This document shows, one piece after another, positions 52,501 through 64,000 of a stretch of 64,000 nucleotides of DNA. Each line of letters starts with the position of its first letter. Within the stretch, counting starts at the first letter, position 1. Source of the stretch: Acridotheres tristis (Eukaryota > Chordata > Aves > Passeriformes > Sturnidae); the NCBI GenBank assembly GCA_037013685.1, contig CM072887.1, forward strand, positions 47,729,154-47,793,153, in the 5' to 3' direction. Made by a program: the position numbers and the translations under genes. The notes below the pieces were generated by a model. It was not told where the DNA came from, searched no databases, and worked only from the letters and a program-made list of their open reading frames with translations.

Positions 52501-55500
52501 TCACCAGACACGGCAACAAGAGTGGCTTGAACAGCCTAATTTTTATAGCTCATGTTCTGTTAATTCACCTCCCTCTCCATGGTTATTATTCTAATGTACA
52601 GCAGTAACTCCTGCAGATACTTAAATTAAGTAATTAGCAATCAATACAACCTTCAACTATATCTGATTTTAAAGGTATTTTCTCACAACTCCTTCTGTAT
52701 AGGCAGTGCCACTAGTTGGGCCAGCCAAAGAGAGAAATCACTTATTGTATTACATTTTGTCCTGCCATCAGTATGAAAATACATTGAAGAGGGAAGTGAC
52801 TGACATGCACAGCAGCTCTCTAACAATCCTGTCAGCATTAGCACAGCTGTCACTGCTGATTTATAAGTACTGGTACAGTTTTGCAGCAGAGAGTTCCTAG
52901 GAAATGGCAAAATGCTGTCCAAAACAGAGATGAAAATTCTCGACTATCCAACCATATCATCCTTAAACTAAAAACTCTCAGGAGTAATGAGAGTCCTCTC
53001 TCTGTAGTCATTACATACAAATAGTGATTCCTGTGCTAGTTCTTTGAATGCAGAGGGAGTGATACCCTTATCCTATTTACAAAAGCTTATTGACAGGGAT
53101 CATCAAGCATCTCGAGGGAGCAGAGTATGTGTAACACATCAGCAGAGAGCCAAATGAACACAGTTTCTCCAAGAGGGATATGCCTTATCTCTGATGCTCA
53201 CTGAGCAAGCAGGATTCCTGTCATAAACATTACCAATGGTCCTATGACTCTTCTAAGTAGAGCCAGCACTAACCAGACAGTCAAAACTAGAACTTTGATC
53301 CAGACTGTTTCTTCACTCGGTATCTGTGAAGATGATATATGTGTATGATGAAACCATATGAAAATCCTGGGACAACTTGGCTAATGTTTGGGTTTTACCA
53401 GAAAGTATCACATCTGGCTTCCTGGTGAAGGCACTGTGAACAATACAATAGGGGCACCTGAGGACTCCAGGTAACATGCTGCTGTTGCTTTGCCTGGTAC
53501 TTTAATTTGGTTTTGTGGTATTTTCTGACACACATTAGCAGGACAAAACTATGCTGAAGGGGGTGCACGAGATTTGCAGACTTAAAAATAACTTTTAAAA
53601 ATCACACTGGCAGTTTTGCACTCCTGAGTCAAGGGAATACAAGAGGTGGCTCTTCCCACTTTCTGCCGTGAGGTTTCAGAGAAGTGGTACGTCTGTCTGT
53701 GCAGATCATCTAATCACAATGACACTGACAAGCTGCTGTCATTGGCAATATTGGCACTGCAGATCTGGCTGCAGCAAGTCTCTGTTTGAGATCCTCCCTG
53801 GCACACCCTCTACTGCACTTTGGCTGTTTGGGGTTTGACCCCTGTCAGTACCCTGTCAGGCTAAAGTGCTGGAACCCTGGAACTCTGCTTTCCACAGACC
53901 ACCGCTGCTGGGCTCAGGCCTGGGCACACAGACCTTGTGGCACGACCATGCATGTCCCCAGAGCCATGCTGAATGCTGAAGCATCAGGCACTGCCTTGTT
54001 CTCAGCAAGGAAGAAGTTTCCTTTCAAGCAAACAGCTGATCTCTTTGCTGTCTGCTATTGTGTATTTGTCCATATTCATCACTCAGGAACTTCTCATTTT
54101 AACTACAAAACCTACATGTAATTCTTGGACCAGCTTGCTTGCAACATGTAGTATTTCTAGACTAGATTATTTTAGGCATCAGCAGGTTCCCAGTTTTAAG
54201 AGTCTAGGACTAAACACAGGTAAGAACACATTGTTCATGCACAGCAAATAACCAAAAGAGAAGAAGGTAATCAATGTTCACCAAATACAACCTGACAGCT
54301 CAGCTGTTCTTTCTCTTTGTTTTCTTTTAACTAATCAAAAAACTTCTTCTACCCAAATTTCAGCACATATCTAATACAATATTTAGCATAAATATCTATT
54401 ATACCTATGTGAGAAATCCTTGAATAATGGAGTTTATAAATTAAGTGGCTGACCTAACCTTATCTGTATCTGTCTTACAAGAGCAGCTCATTAATGCAAA
54501 ACAACAATTCCAGTCCTAAATTTTGAACTGGGGAAGTTTTTTAAGGAGCAAAAATTCTCAGAAAATGAGAAGCTTTTACTTAAACAATAGAGCACAGAGT
54601 GGTACTCATTTCTCAACTATTGCTTTTGAAAAAAGTTATGCAAAGTGCATTGCCATGTATTAATCCTGCAGGGCAGCTAGTTGGAACAGCATGGAACAGC
54701 TGGTTATACCTAGTAGGGGCATCTACTGCCTTGAAAAGACTGGGTTGTTTTTTTCCCAAGCTCTAGTACATAATTCCAGCTCTGGAATGACTAAAATAGT
54801 GTGCTTCAAGTTCTCAGACCAATGGAGTCTGCTGGGCCTCATCTGGTTCCTTGCATATACTGCTGGCTCCTGAGCTCCTGCACAGCATGAAACTAACACA
54901 GCAAACCAACTCGTCCCAGAGCTTTTGAAAGCATTAAAGCAGCACTTCATTCCAGCTTTAGAATAGCTCATCAGATCAGCCTTTCCCTGTTCAGAACATT
55001 TCTGTAACATATCTGACACATCTGAGGCTTTGCTGGCCTGGTGCCAGCCAAGGAAGAGTGAAGAAACACTAAACAGCCCCTAGGATGTTTCACATCCCCG
55101 TGGATGTAAAAATATTATAATGCAAATATTTTTCTGCAATGTATGTCAGATATAGTTTACATGATGTTAGGGGTGACACGTTTTCTTGGAACTTTTTTTC
55201 AGATTAACTCTGTAATTTTTATTCATCTCTTCACCAACAGAAATATGCACTTTACATTTATAGATGTGAAGCAAGAAATGAAATGGTATCTTTATGTTAG
55301 AAATGTGTCATTCACACCTTCCAGGTAACAAATTTTACTTGATTAGGTTATATTCAATGAATCTAAATCAGTGGAATTTAGACTTGCCAAATTAAAATCC
55401 ATGAGACTTTACCTTCAGTACTGTCTTTTAACCTCATCCTCAGGTGCGTGTTTAAGCACCCCTCAGGAGAATAACCATCAGAGATAAAATAAAAGATCAT

Positions 55501-55887
55501 CAAATCTAGCATCAAACTTCTCAGAATTAAGGGTCAGTTTTGAGCAGCTGAAGCACTGTTACACAGAGCATGGCTGGTCAGGAACCCTTGGCACACAACT
55601 CACCACTTGACATTTGCTGAGAAAGGCAGGTTTGCCTTCTCTGAGGTGTGCTCTAATTGGAGTTTTGAACCAAGATGTGCTTTCCCAGACATCAAAACTG
55701 GGCTGCATTATACATCTCTCCTCTGCCTTAGTCACTGCAGGGATTCAGTTTTACTCTGCAGCTCAGCCACCAGCTCTCCCTTCCCTCAGAAAACAATGAA
55801 GTTATGCCAGGAGCACATAGGTGCCATGATTTAGGAATGGTATTCTCCAATTCAGTACCCCCACTAAACCCAGGCCCACTGCTTGTT
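49505..55887. other. Unique noncoding DNA, no gene recognised
   Basis: Single-copy sequence. An alternating TA stretch lies at about 49853-49880. At 50236-50746 there is a moderately GC-balanced piece open on both strands, without a family signature. Near 50722 GGCATATAAATACTGAGG resembles a TATA element, but no transcript is supported. The frames at 53786-54251 and 54691-55019 look like chance. Confidence 0.6.
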
Positions 55888-56150
55888 CCAGCTGGAAGCA
55901 CAAAATGTAAAGGCCATGGGTTGAGATAAGAACAATGTCCTGGGATCACCAATGAGATAAGAAAATGAACAGTATCAGTATTAATAAGAGAAGGAACACT
56001 CTTCTCCCTGGAAGCTACAGTGAATCCCCCTCCTCTGCCATAGCAATTGAGGTCATACAAAAAAAAATCTGGGTCCTGGCCACACTAACACAGTGTGGCC
56101 TGGCTACTGCAAAAAAATTTAACCCTGTCCTAGCTGAAACCAGGACAACA
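55888..56150 (+). mobile_element. Probable ERVL-type solo LTR remnant
   Basis: Two stretches in the right order and spacing match what I recall of a common avian ERVL LTR. One is GCCATGGGTTGAGATAAGAA near 55913, which in that LTR precedes an AT-rich U3 stretch. The other is AACCCTGTCCTAGCTGAAAC followed by CAGGACAACA near 56121-56150, which resembles the LTR 3' end. The part between is degraded, the 5' boundary is uncertain and no internal retroviral genes adjoin it, so this is a solo LTR or fragment. It is noncoding. Confidence 0.6.
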
Positions 56151-58711
56151 GGAAACAAAAATTTTGTTAGGGAAGAGCAAAGACAGGAACTATACTCAAG
56201 CAGTCAAGAGCTGATGAGGTTCAAACAAGCCCTGAGTGAGGGCAGCTGACCTGAGCCCAGCTGGGATTACTCAATTATTTCCCATCTGTGCCTGGTGGAG
56301 CAGCAATTAGGCTTCACTGGCTCATTTTGCTCTTTCTTTGCTCTGGTTCCTACATAAGCATCCCCTCTGGAGGGGTGGAATTGATGATGGTTGTAAGATG
56401 GGCCTCTGCTGTACTGTGGGATAGGCAGGGTGATAACCATGGAGTCTGAAGGATTGGGGAAGATAGAGGGGAGCAGCCCAGTCTGGAATGGGATCAGGAG
56501 GGATTCAGCGGCTGAAAGAGAAGTTGTATCCCCGTGGCAGGGATTCTCCCCTTTATTCTTCAAGAGAGAAGGTAAGCACTGCCTGCTGCTATGTCCCTTA
56601 TTTAAAACACTCAAGTCAAAGCTGAAAATAATCTTCTCTGACTGCAGTAAATTCATGTTGTTTGTCACTATAGCTGTTGGCACTTTGTAGTTTTAGATGC
56701 CAGCACTAATGGTTTGCAAGGTTCAACAAACGTACAAAAAATGCTCTATTTTCGGTAGCTGCCTGATCTCTCACAGGATGAAGTTACAAAAGTAGATGAT
56801 AAAAAGTTGGGGGATCCAGAGATTTTCTGCTGCTGCAGGGCAAAAACTGATTCCTTTCAGGCTTTACTAGTAACAGAGATAGAATAAATAGAGTGTACTC
56901 AGATCAAATCATGTTGGATTTATAGGTAGGAGACGGGATTTGATAACAAATCAAGTGTTTTAGGAATACTGTATTTTTCTCAAAAATATCCAAACAAACC
57001 CAAATCAAAAAGTCTCTGGCTTGAAATACAGAGGTGGTAAGAATTAGTTCACTGAATCTGACATTCTTGGAACCAAAGCCACTTGGGAGCACTCATAGCT
57101 GTGAACTTTTAATGGTGTGAAAGCCAAGAGAGTGTCTCTAATTCACAGGACTACAACAATCAGGTCTGAAACCTCTTACAACTCCCATGGTAGTCAAAGA
57201 GTGGTGGCTTTTAGCTCCTTTACGTTTTGAATGTGGATATTTGCAGCACAGGCACTTCAGTGACAATTCTCAGTTTGCACTGAAGTGGCTGGGGAGTGGA
57301 CTCTTTTTGGTATTGTTATTTTTATTTAAAAGAGCTGCAGCTCACAACTGGAAAATCTGGCAATGCCTGAAGCCTAACCTGATATTGATTTACCCAAGAG
57401 CACAACAGAAGTGCAATCTGAAGAACCTTTTCTCACAGTTTCATACTGAATGGCCTTCCAGGGTTTGGCTTGTTTTTGGGTAACCGGGGGGAGAGTAGGA
57501 GGAACTGAAGGGGTGCTGGTGACTTAAAATGGAATAATTTTATTTATTACACCTTTGGAAAGCAACAGCTCCGTGTGCATGGCACTGTTATTTCCCCCTT
57601 GCCATTTCAGTAGAATTCATTGTGAGCTGCATCTTGGTCATAAGCTGGAGGCAGGGTGCAAGACAACCATGGCTTTTGCACAAGACTTTCTGCTGAAAAG
57701 TTCTCTGATGCTGTGGGGCCTAGGTGAAAAGGAGACCCTCAAACTACTTAGTTTTGTTCAGCTGAGCTGGGCATTGCACAAGGCTGCTGGCTCCCCCAGG
57801 CTTTGGTCGGATACTGCCTTGAGATGCTTCCCTCCCTCCTAGGAGTGTCCATATGGCAGTGATCCGGCTTCCTGGAAGAGAAACTGCCTGAGGCAGGAGC
57901 TTGAAAAGTAATCTTAGTTTCATTCTACATTAGCACAGTGTATATCTATCCCTTTGATACTGAAACACAAAACTGACAATGTAGAGGTTGGAGTAGGAAT
58001 TGAAGTTTTTATTCAGGTTTTATACTTTCATTGTCTTGCTTATAGAGACTTTCTCAAAAACTGAAAGAATTTTAGTGGTTTTTTTTGTATTGCCATCCCT
58101 CTTATATAGTCCTGAGTAATTTCCAGAGCAGTGACTGGGTCCAGGAGCTCTGACTGCACCTGGAATGGCTGAGGGAGAGGCGGCTGGAGGGGTCTGCTTC
58201 ACTGTCACTAGTGGTGAAATATGTGTATGTGACACAGTGAGCCACCAGCTGGGTGGCTGTGCAGCTCTAGTGCACAAAGGGAAAAATGGATCTGAGTTCA
58301 GCTCTCCATGCCAAATACAAATGGGCATATGAAAATTATACCAGCAATTTTGTAACTTTGGCAACGGGCACTCTTGGATGCTGCCTCCTTCCCAGCATAT
58401 GCTGATGTTCAGGATCTGCCCTAGTGGAAAGGAAGGCACAGATTTTCCATGAGTAGAGAGCAAGAAAGACAAGGATTGAAAAGCTGTTGTTTCCTGCTTT
58501 ATGAAGTTAGGAAGGTGAGGTGAAGGAGATTTATTAGAAATAAATTCAAACAGCTGGACAAAGGGCTGCCTGCTTCTTTCTAGGAAACACTTCATTGACC
58601 AATGAGATTTTTTTATACTTCGCTATATTTTAACTGTGTACAAAGGCTTATTTGTAGCGTAAAGCCTTCCAATAGTCTAAATAGAAAATTTTTAATCTTA
58701 AGACACTTTTG
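56151..58711. other. Noncoding DNA, no gene recognised; holds the window's longest open frame
   Basis: Includes a small palindrome CCCCTC-TG-GAGGGG (56362-56375). The longest open frame of the window lies on the minus strand at 58020-58595 (191 codons), Ser/Pro-rich, with no signal peptide, domain or repeat I can identify. It sits directly beside the CR1 remnant that follows. I treat it as unproven. Confidence 0.55.
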
Positions 58712-59112
58712 CAGACACATGGAGTGGTTTGGATTGGACTTCTGGAGGTCATATCCAGCATCCCCTACCCACTCAAGCAGTGCCACCAAGAACTAGTTAT
58801 TTGTACAGCTTTTAATATCTCCAGAGATGGAGACTTCACAACCTTCTTAGGCATCCTCTGCCAGCACTTGGAGACTCTCATAAGAAGGAAATTTTTCCTG
58901 ATGTTCTGAGGGAATCTCCTGTAATTCAGCTTGTGCTCATTGATCTTTGTGTTGCCACTGAGCATCAGTGCAAACAATCTGGCTCTGTCTTTTTGGACCC
59001 GCCCATCAGGTATTTTTATACATTGGTGCTCTTCTTCTCAAGGCTGAACAATCCCAGCTCCCTCAGAGGTGCTCCAGTCCTTTAATAATCTTGGTGTTCC
59101 TTGGCAGTACAC
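58712..59112 (-). mobile_element. CR1 LINE fragment (ORF2 end and 3' UTR)
   Basis: On the plus strand GAGTGGTTTGGATTGGACTT marks the 3' side; the usual terminal ATTCTATG repeats are lost. Read on the minus strand, the body decodes to ORF2 C-terminal remnants such as NIRKNF and VVKSPSLEILK (58765-58977). It then runs on to AGGCTGAACAATCCCAGCTC and CCAGTCCTTTAATAATCTTG on the plus strand, both typical CR1. The copy is old and frame-disrupted. The far boundary near 59112 is approximate. Confidence 0.92.
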
Positions 59113-60999
59113 AGCTGGAGAAGCCACCATGGATGGCAACCCAAACATCTGAGTCATTTATGTACATGATACAAACAAGGGAGCAGTTGTCCTTTTTCAA
59201 GTTTAGTAATGAGAGATTTAAATCATTACAGACAAGAACTGATTGTTTAGGGGACAGTAGTAGACTCTTGGCTGCAGTGGGATTAATTTTTTCCTATGGA
59301 ATGTCTGAACTCTTTAGTTGATGCATTTGATGGATTTTTTGATTTTTGTTTTTTGAATGAAGTGACTTTTCCTAGAAGTTCTTTCTATTATGAAAGAATG
59401 CCTGATGGTTCTTGATGTATAAAGTGATGATTGTTTTGTCATTTAAATGTGGTTTATATTTATACATTTTAATGGCATAAGGGAGTTCATGAAAATGGGC
59501 TGTAGGAAAATAGCTAGTAGAAAAATTTGCTAAGTTTAGCAAAGTCTTAAATTATTTTCGTTTCTTTAAGTTGCCTGGTTAAGCCTTTACCTAGTTGCTT
59601 GCTGTATGATTAAGTGCTTACTCAGGAGATATCCTGTAAATGCTTTGACACAGATTGCTAACCCTGGACAGCAGTATGTCATTGTGATAAGAATAAAAAT
59701 CTCTCTGAAAGATAGAGGTTATAATTACTGTCAAACATTCCTCTGTAGTTGCAGCATAAGAAAAACTTGGAAATATAAAACTTCTGAGATTAATTCCTTA
59801 AGAAAAAACTTCTAAGTGCCACCAATTTTAGAGAGAACACCAGGAGTATGCATGCACTACCAATGAGAAGGGGTTCATTAACAGATATAAATACTCAGTG
59901 GCCTTTTAAAAAGATAGGGCAAGGTGTGTAAAAAGCTGATGGCTACAGCACACCATAAGCAGGAATTGTATTGTGTTCTTTAGAACTTGCCTTGGTACAA
60001 TCTTTTTTTTCTCCTGACATGAACATGTCTTTACTGTAATACAAATCTTAATTTCTAAATGCTGGCTGCCTGCCTTCTGAAAAAGGTAGAGTGCTTGAAA
60101 ACCACCGTTTTAGAGTCTGGGCTGATTATTTCATCTTGTCAGTATAGTTCTTGGTGTGGGCTTTTTGTATGCTTGTGGTTTTTTAAAAATATTTCCATGC
60201 AAATGTTTTTAAGTTGAGAAATTCAATACCGAAGAAATTAATTTAGTGTTAATAAGTCCAGTGCCCTTACAAGAAACCTGCAGCTACAGAGGGCAAGTTC
60301 CTAATGCCTAAGTAGCCAAGACCCACAGCTAGACTGGAGGTCTGCTTTTAGAGTCCTTGCAGAAAGAGCATTTCTGAGAAGTCTGTCCCCTAACGCCATA
60401 TCAATGACAATGATTTTCCTTAAATTCAACTGGATTTTTTTCTTTTTCTTTGCGATCCTGGGGTTTTTTTTTCTTGTCTGCTTGAAACAAAGGCAAATTT
60501 CTGGTCTGGAATATATTTAACTACTCACTGGCAATCTAGTTTCTTGAAATTTGGCTTTTGCTGACACCTTTGCAGATACGTTTATTTTAAATCTGCTTAA
60601 GCCTATTGCAAATGTCATGGGGAGACAGTGGGTTGGCAAATCTATTCCTTGGCTCTGACTAAAGGTATGTGCAGTTTAATACAGTGCTGGTGAAATGCCA
60701 GAGGGAAGGAGGGGGAGTCATTCCAAGGCACACACTTGGACTGGCAGAGTGAGTGCCTTCTGCTCTTTGTGCACTGCAGGAGAGATAAAGTGGAAGGAGA
60801 TGCCCATCTATTCCCAGAACATTTTTTAGAGCTTCTTGAGAAGAAGGATAGTAGTAAGCAAACTTATAGAAAAACTCACTATTTCAGTGCATGGTCAAAC
60901 TCCTTGCTGTAATTCCAAAATGAGTAGTTTATCAGCTATACTAAATGTATATTAAATTTGCCTCTACCCTGCCAAATCAAGGTGTTTGGGGAACTGAAA
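59113..60999. other. Unique noncoding DNA, no gene recognised
   Basis: AT-rich single-copy sequence with T-rich runs around 60002-60010 and 60436-60476. No exon, RNA gene or transposon is recognised. Confidence 0.65.
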
Positions 61000-61440
61000 G
61001 GGCAATTAATCCCATGACAGCCCCTCTGCTTGTATGTATAAATGATGGTTTGTGATAATGCAAAAATGTTTTTTACAACTCTGTGCTCACAGAGTCATAA
61101 ATACTGATTGTATTGGCAATTTTGTATTTCTATTGCAGTAACTCGGGTATAAATTTTTAATGCAGATTCAGTTCCTATATGGCGCTCTAAATACTAAGCT
61201 GAAGGCTAAACATAAATGACGCAATCTTCAATCAAGAAACTTCAATGGTGACTTGGGAATAGGTAATTGGCCAAATTATTTACTGACTTTGAAATGAATG
61301 TTTATTCGGAGCTTGCCTCCCTGGAGCTAAAGCAGGAGATAATTGCCCCAGCCTTCAGTCTCTGTTCTGTCTCAAGCTCTAAGATAAGAGCACATTTTTA
61401 AGGTGATTATTACTTAATTACCGGCATTATGCTGCTAATA
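61000..61440. promoter_or_regulatory. Candidate conserved noncoding element (enhancer-like)
   Basis: This is an inference from base content. The stretch holds several homeodomain-type sites: TAATCC (61007-61012), TAATTGG (61264-61270), TAATTG (61340-61345) and TAATTA (61415-61420). It also has a GATA site (AGATAAG, 61382-61388) and TGACGCAAT (61217-61225), like a joined ATF/C-EBP site. At least five CpGs persist (in CTCGGG, GGCGCT, GACGCA, TTCGGA, ACCGGC) in AT-rich DNA where CpG is otherwise scarce, which suggests constraint. No transcript or target gene can be named. Confidence 0.35.
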
Positions 61441-61784
61441 CCCACCAGACAAACACGACTTTCCTTTTTGAGTGTTGCTGAGCTAGAATATTAAGTGGTC
61501 CCAGGCTGGGGATGGGGAGCATAAACTGGGATATCCCCTTTCCTGCTATGCTCCTTGGTGGGGAGGACAAGGCCTTGGAGTGCCTGGTAGGGTGGGAGGC
61601 TGCAAGGACCAGTAGTGCCCCTCCCCTGAGAGGAGAGATGGGGAGGGATGAGCCCCAGGGAGATGCCAAGGCAGATGGTGCAGGAGCCAGCAGAAGTTTC
61701 TCTTTTTCTAATTTTTATTTTTCATAAGTGTTTATTAAACTTTCACTGGTATAATCCTGTCCTTTTATACACAGTTGTCTCCAG
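61441..61784. other. Short G-rich noncoding stretch
   Basis: Around 61500-61700 the plus strand is G/A-rich. Opposing short frames (61427-61669 minus, 61512-61727 plus) look like composition effects. Nothing recognisable. Confidence 0.55.
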
Positions 61785-61840
61785 TGTGTATGTATATATA
61801 AAAGTGTAATATACTATATGTGTGTATGTGTATATATATA
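61785..61840 (+). repeat. Degenerate (TG)n/(TA)n microsatellite
   Basis: Alternating TGTGTATG and TATATATA blocks, interrupted around 61801-61818. Confidence 0.88.
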
Positions 61841-63004
61841 ACTGAAATAATGCCATGTTATCTTCAGTGTTGCTACTTGAGGCACATCTTATTGGAAGGG
61901 CAGCTCCCAGGACTGATTTTTTTACATCTGCTTCATTACAGTATTAATATTTTTGATTTTTGCCTTGTAATCTCTACCAGCCTAGGAAGGAAGGTAGATG
62001 GGTGTGAGATATCTTGGTTTTAATCACATCATGTAATCTAAGTTTTTGCTAGGTATATTTTGTCTGAGAAGGGCACAATGCTACTATCAGAAACTAGGGG
62101 AAAAAAAGAACCTCTTTTTCTTAAGCATCTATTTATATCATCTATCCAAGTAAAAACAGATTAAGAAAAAATGCTCTCATTAACTAAATTGCCATATTTT
62201 ATCCGATCTCTCTGGAAACAAATGTGCTATAAACTTCTTTCCTTTGCAACTGGGTTAAAAGTTAATAAATAAATGGAGTGACTGCAGACAAGCCTGACAG
62301 ACTTAAGCTTCTGTATGTACAGTGATGCTTTTCTCAAAGATCCTTGCAAGGTGTGATGGATATTTTTTTTCTGGATTAGTTTATATTAACCTTAAAGAGG
62401 CCTAAAATCAGCAGTGGCAAGAAAAGGTGACATTTGAAGGTATTTGCATATTTTTCTTTGTGTGTAAAGTGTGGCTCACATGTTAAAATAAACTCAATTG
62501 TTATTCTGATAGTTTACCATCATCTTATTTTTCAGCCGGCAAGCAGGAACCAGGATTTAGGGGAAGAAATAACATTGTTATTCTGCTCAAGTTTCATCCA
62601 GTTGGGTTTTCTAGTTGTTCACATCTGTATTTTTATATAAAATTGATAAGTGCTGTAATTATAGTCTGCTGAAAGCAAGTAGGTCAGAGCTACTCTTTCC
62701 ATTCCAGAGGGGCTACTGGCACTGGAGAGGCAGAAATACAGCTGGATGTTTTTATTTGTCTGGGTGTTGCTGTCATTCATTAGACTTCTCACAGCTGCTC
62801 ACCAAAATACTTTCAGAGGTACTAAACAAAATCAACCAAAGAATCTGTGTTTAAAAGGTCTTCTATGCATGTATTGCAACTCTCTGGCAAAAGATTTTTA
62901 TTCAGGCTATCATGCAAGAATTACACTAACTGTTGAGGGAAAATTTCTTGAGTGTACTGGTGACAATTTGTACACATAAATGACTGAGAATCTGGTGAGA
63001 TATC
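61841..63004. other. Unique noncoding DNA, no gene recognised
   Basis: AT-rich single-copy sequence leading up to the CR1 ORF2 fragment. Short plus-strand frames (62434-62979) overlap one another and show no domain. Confidence 0.65.
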
Positions 63005-63655
63005 TTGCTGGATCTTCTAATCACGAAGAAAGAATGGGTAAGGGATGTGAAGGTTAAGGATTGCTTAGCTACAGTATAGCTGTAGCTACAGTGACCATGA
63101 GATGACAGCGGCCAGGATTCCAGAGATTAAGGCAAAAATCAGGATCACATCCCTGGGCCTCAGGACAGCATGCTTCAGCCTGTTTCAGGACCAAGAAGAA
63201 CAGAGATATTCTGCTCATTTCTGCAGGGATAGGATTAGGAAAGCCAAGGCCTGATATGGGATACAAAAAGTGTAAAGAATTACTTTGAGTACAGCAGCAG
63301 AAAAAAGCAGGCTGGGGACAACATGGGCCCACTGGTGAAGAGAAACTAGTGACAAAGGGCACAGCAATGGCTGAGGTACTGAATCTCCTCTTTGTCTCAG
63401 TCTTTAGTAGTAGAAGCCAAAGTCTGGAGCAAAGGACATGTCCTCCTCCTTGGTGGAGAAGAATAAGGTTAGAGAACACTTAACCACCATGGGGTGTGTT
63501 GGGACATATGCAGGAGTGGTGTGAGAAGTGGCTGATATCATTACAAGACTGCTCTTAATTACCTTTGGGAGGTCATGGGAAACAGGAAGATCCTGGGGAT
63601 TGGAAGAAAGGAAATGTCACTTTGATCTTCAAGAATGAGGATCTAGGTAACCCCT
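63005..63655 (+). pseudogene. Internal CR1 ORF2 fragment (endonuclease end to RT start), dead
   Basis: CR1 ORF2 encodes the endonuclease and reverse transcriptase used for retrotransposition. Read across frames in the plus direction, pieces appear in the right order: LLDLLIT-like near 63010 (end of the APE endonuclease), DVKVKD, then YRDI near 63200, DNMGPL near 63320, AEVLNLLFVSVF near 63380, VEKNKVREHL near 63455, EVADIITRLLLITFGRSWE near 63525-63580 and EDPGDWKKGNVTLIFKN near 63585-63640 (start of the RT domain). Several frameshifts and stops (for example after REHL and within the YRDI linker) make it inactive. It stops before the RT catalytic core and has no CR1 3' end. The minus-strand frame at 63069-63479 is its shadow. 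Confidence 0.88.
63066..63088. other. 9-bp inverted repeat inside the CR1 remnant
   Basis: TAGCTACAG (63066-63074) and CTGTAGCTA (63080-63088) are exact reverse complements around TATAG. It lies in the endonuclease-derived part, where the coding trace becomes disrupted, so it probably arose by local rearrangement. Confidence 0.7.
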
Positions 63656-64000
63656 AACTTTCCCTACTTCTGTTTGCATTTAAATCAGTGATGTGGATTG
63701 TCAGTGGCAGTTATTATTCTATCTTCTATCTGCTCTCTTATTTATTAATGTATACAACTTCATTTGTGGTTTAGGTGAGTGATCTCTCCTGTCCTTATCT
63801 CAACTAATGAGCTTTCATTATATTTTTTCTCCCAGGCCCATTTGAGGAAGGGTGTGATAGAGATGCTTCGGTAGACACCAGGTATCCAGTCAGGGTCAAG
63901 CCACCTCAGGAAATCAGACGTTTTCAGTGTTTATCTGACTGCATGAAGATAGTGACTAACAAGAGCATGAATAGTTCTGTAAATACATGAAGAACCTGTA
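63656..64000. other. Unique noncoding DNA, no gene recognised
   Basis: The CR1 protein trace ends near 63655 and the sequence to the window end shows nothing recognisable. Confidence 0.6.

Noticed and set aside
63069..63479. Minus-strand 136-codon frame
   Set aside because: It is antisense to the CR1 ORF2 fragment, which explains the sequence.

Overview
The window looks like about 64 kb of gene-free, AT-rich vertebrate DNA, most likely from a bird. The evidence is four or five decayed CR1 LINE fragments, one piece resembling an avian ERVL-type LTR, sparse interspersed repeats overall, low CpG and long unique AT-rich stretches. Turtles and crocodilians also carry CR1, so 'bird' rests mainly on the LTR-like piece and the low repeat density. 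I found no convincing host protein-coding exon, tRNA, rRNA or other recognisable gene. Open frames are short (longest 191 codons), resemble no family I know and are mostly explained by chance, simple repeats or transposon remnants. The window could be intergenic or lie inside one very large intron; the sequence does not decide between these.

Layout. 1-4811: unique AT-rich DNA with a good hairpin at 2754-2787. 4812-5385: CR1 3' end, plus strand. 5386-16980: unique DNA with two near-perfect palindromes (8394-8415, 8507-8528), a GATA-type inverted repeat (7655-7690) and a TTTTTA repeat. 16925-17420: purine-rich block with AAT/AAG microsatellites. 17420-34342: unique DNA with small local duplications. 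34343-34630: CR1 3' end, minus strand. 39530-39740 and 41380-42966: GC-richer islands; the second ends in a long AAGAG pentanucleotide repeat (to 43135). 45349-45609: a short open frame with unusually protein-like composition. 55888-56150: probable ERVL-type solo LTR remnant. 58712-59112: CR1 ORF2 end and 3' UTR, minus strand. About 61000-61440: a candidate conserved noncoding element (homeodomain-type sites, retained CpGs). 63005-63655: an internal CR1 ORF2 fragment running from the end of the endonuclease to the start of the reverse transcriptase, with stops and frameshifts.

No genes act together here. The only coding history visible is that of dead retroelements. Any function would most plausibly be regulatory, and the best places to look are 61000-61440, 8390-8530 and 2750-2790. 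I see no sign of a new biological system that I could defend from sequence alone.
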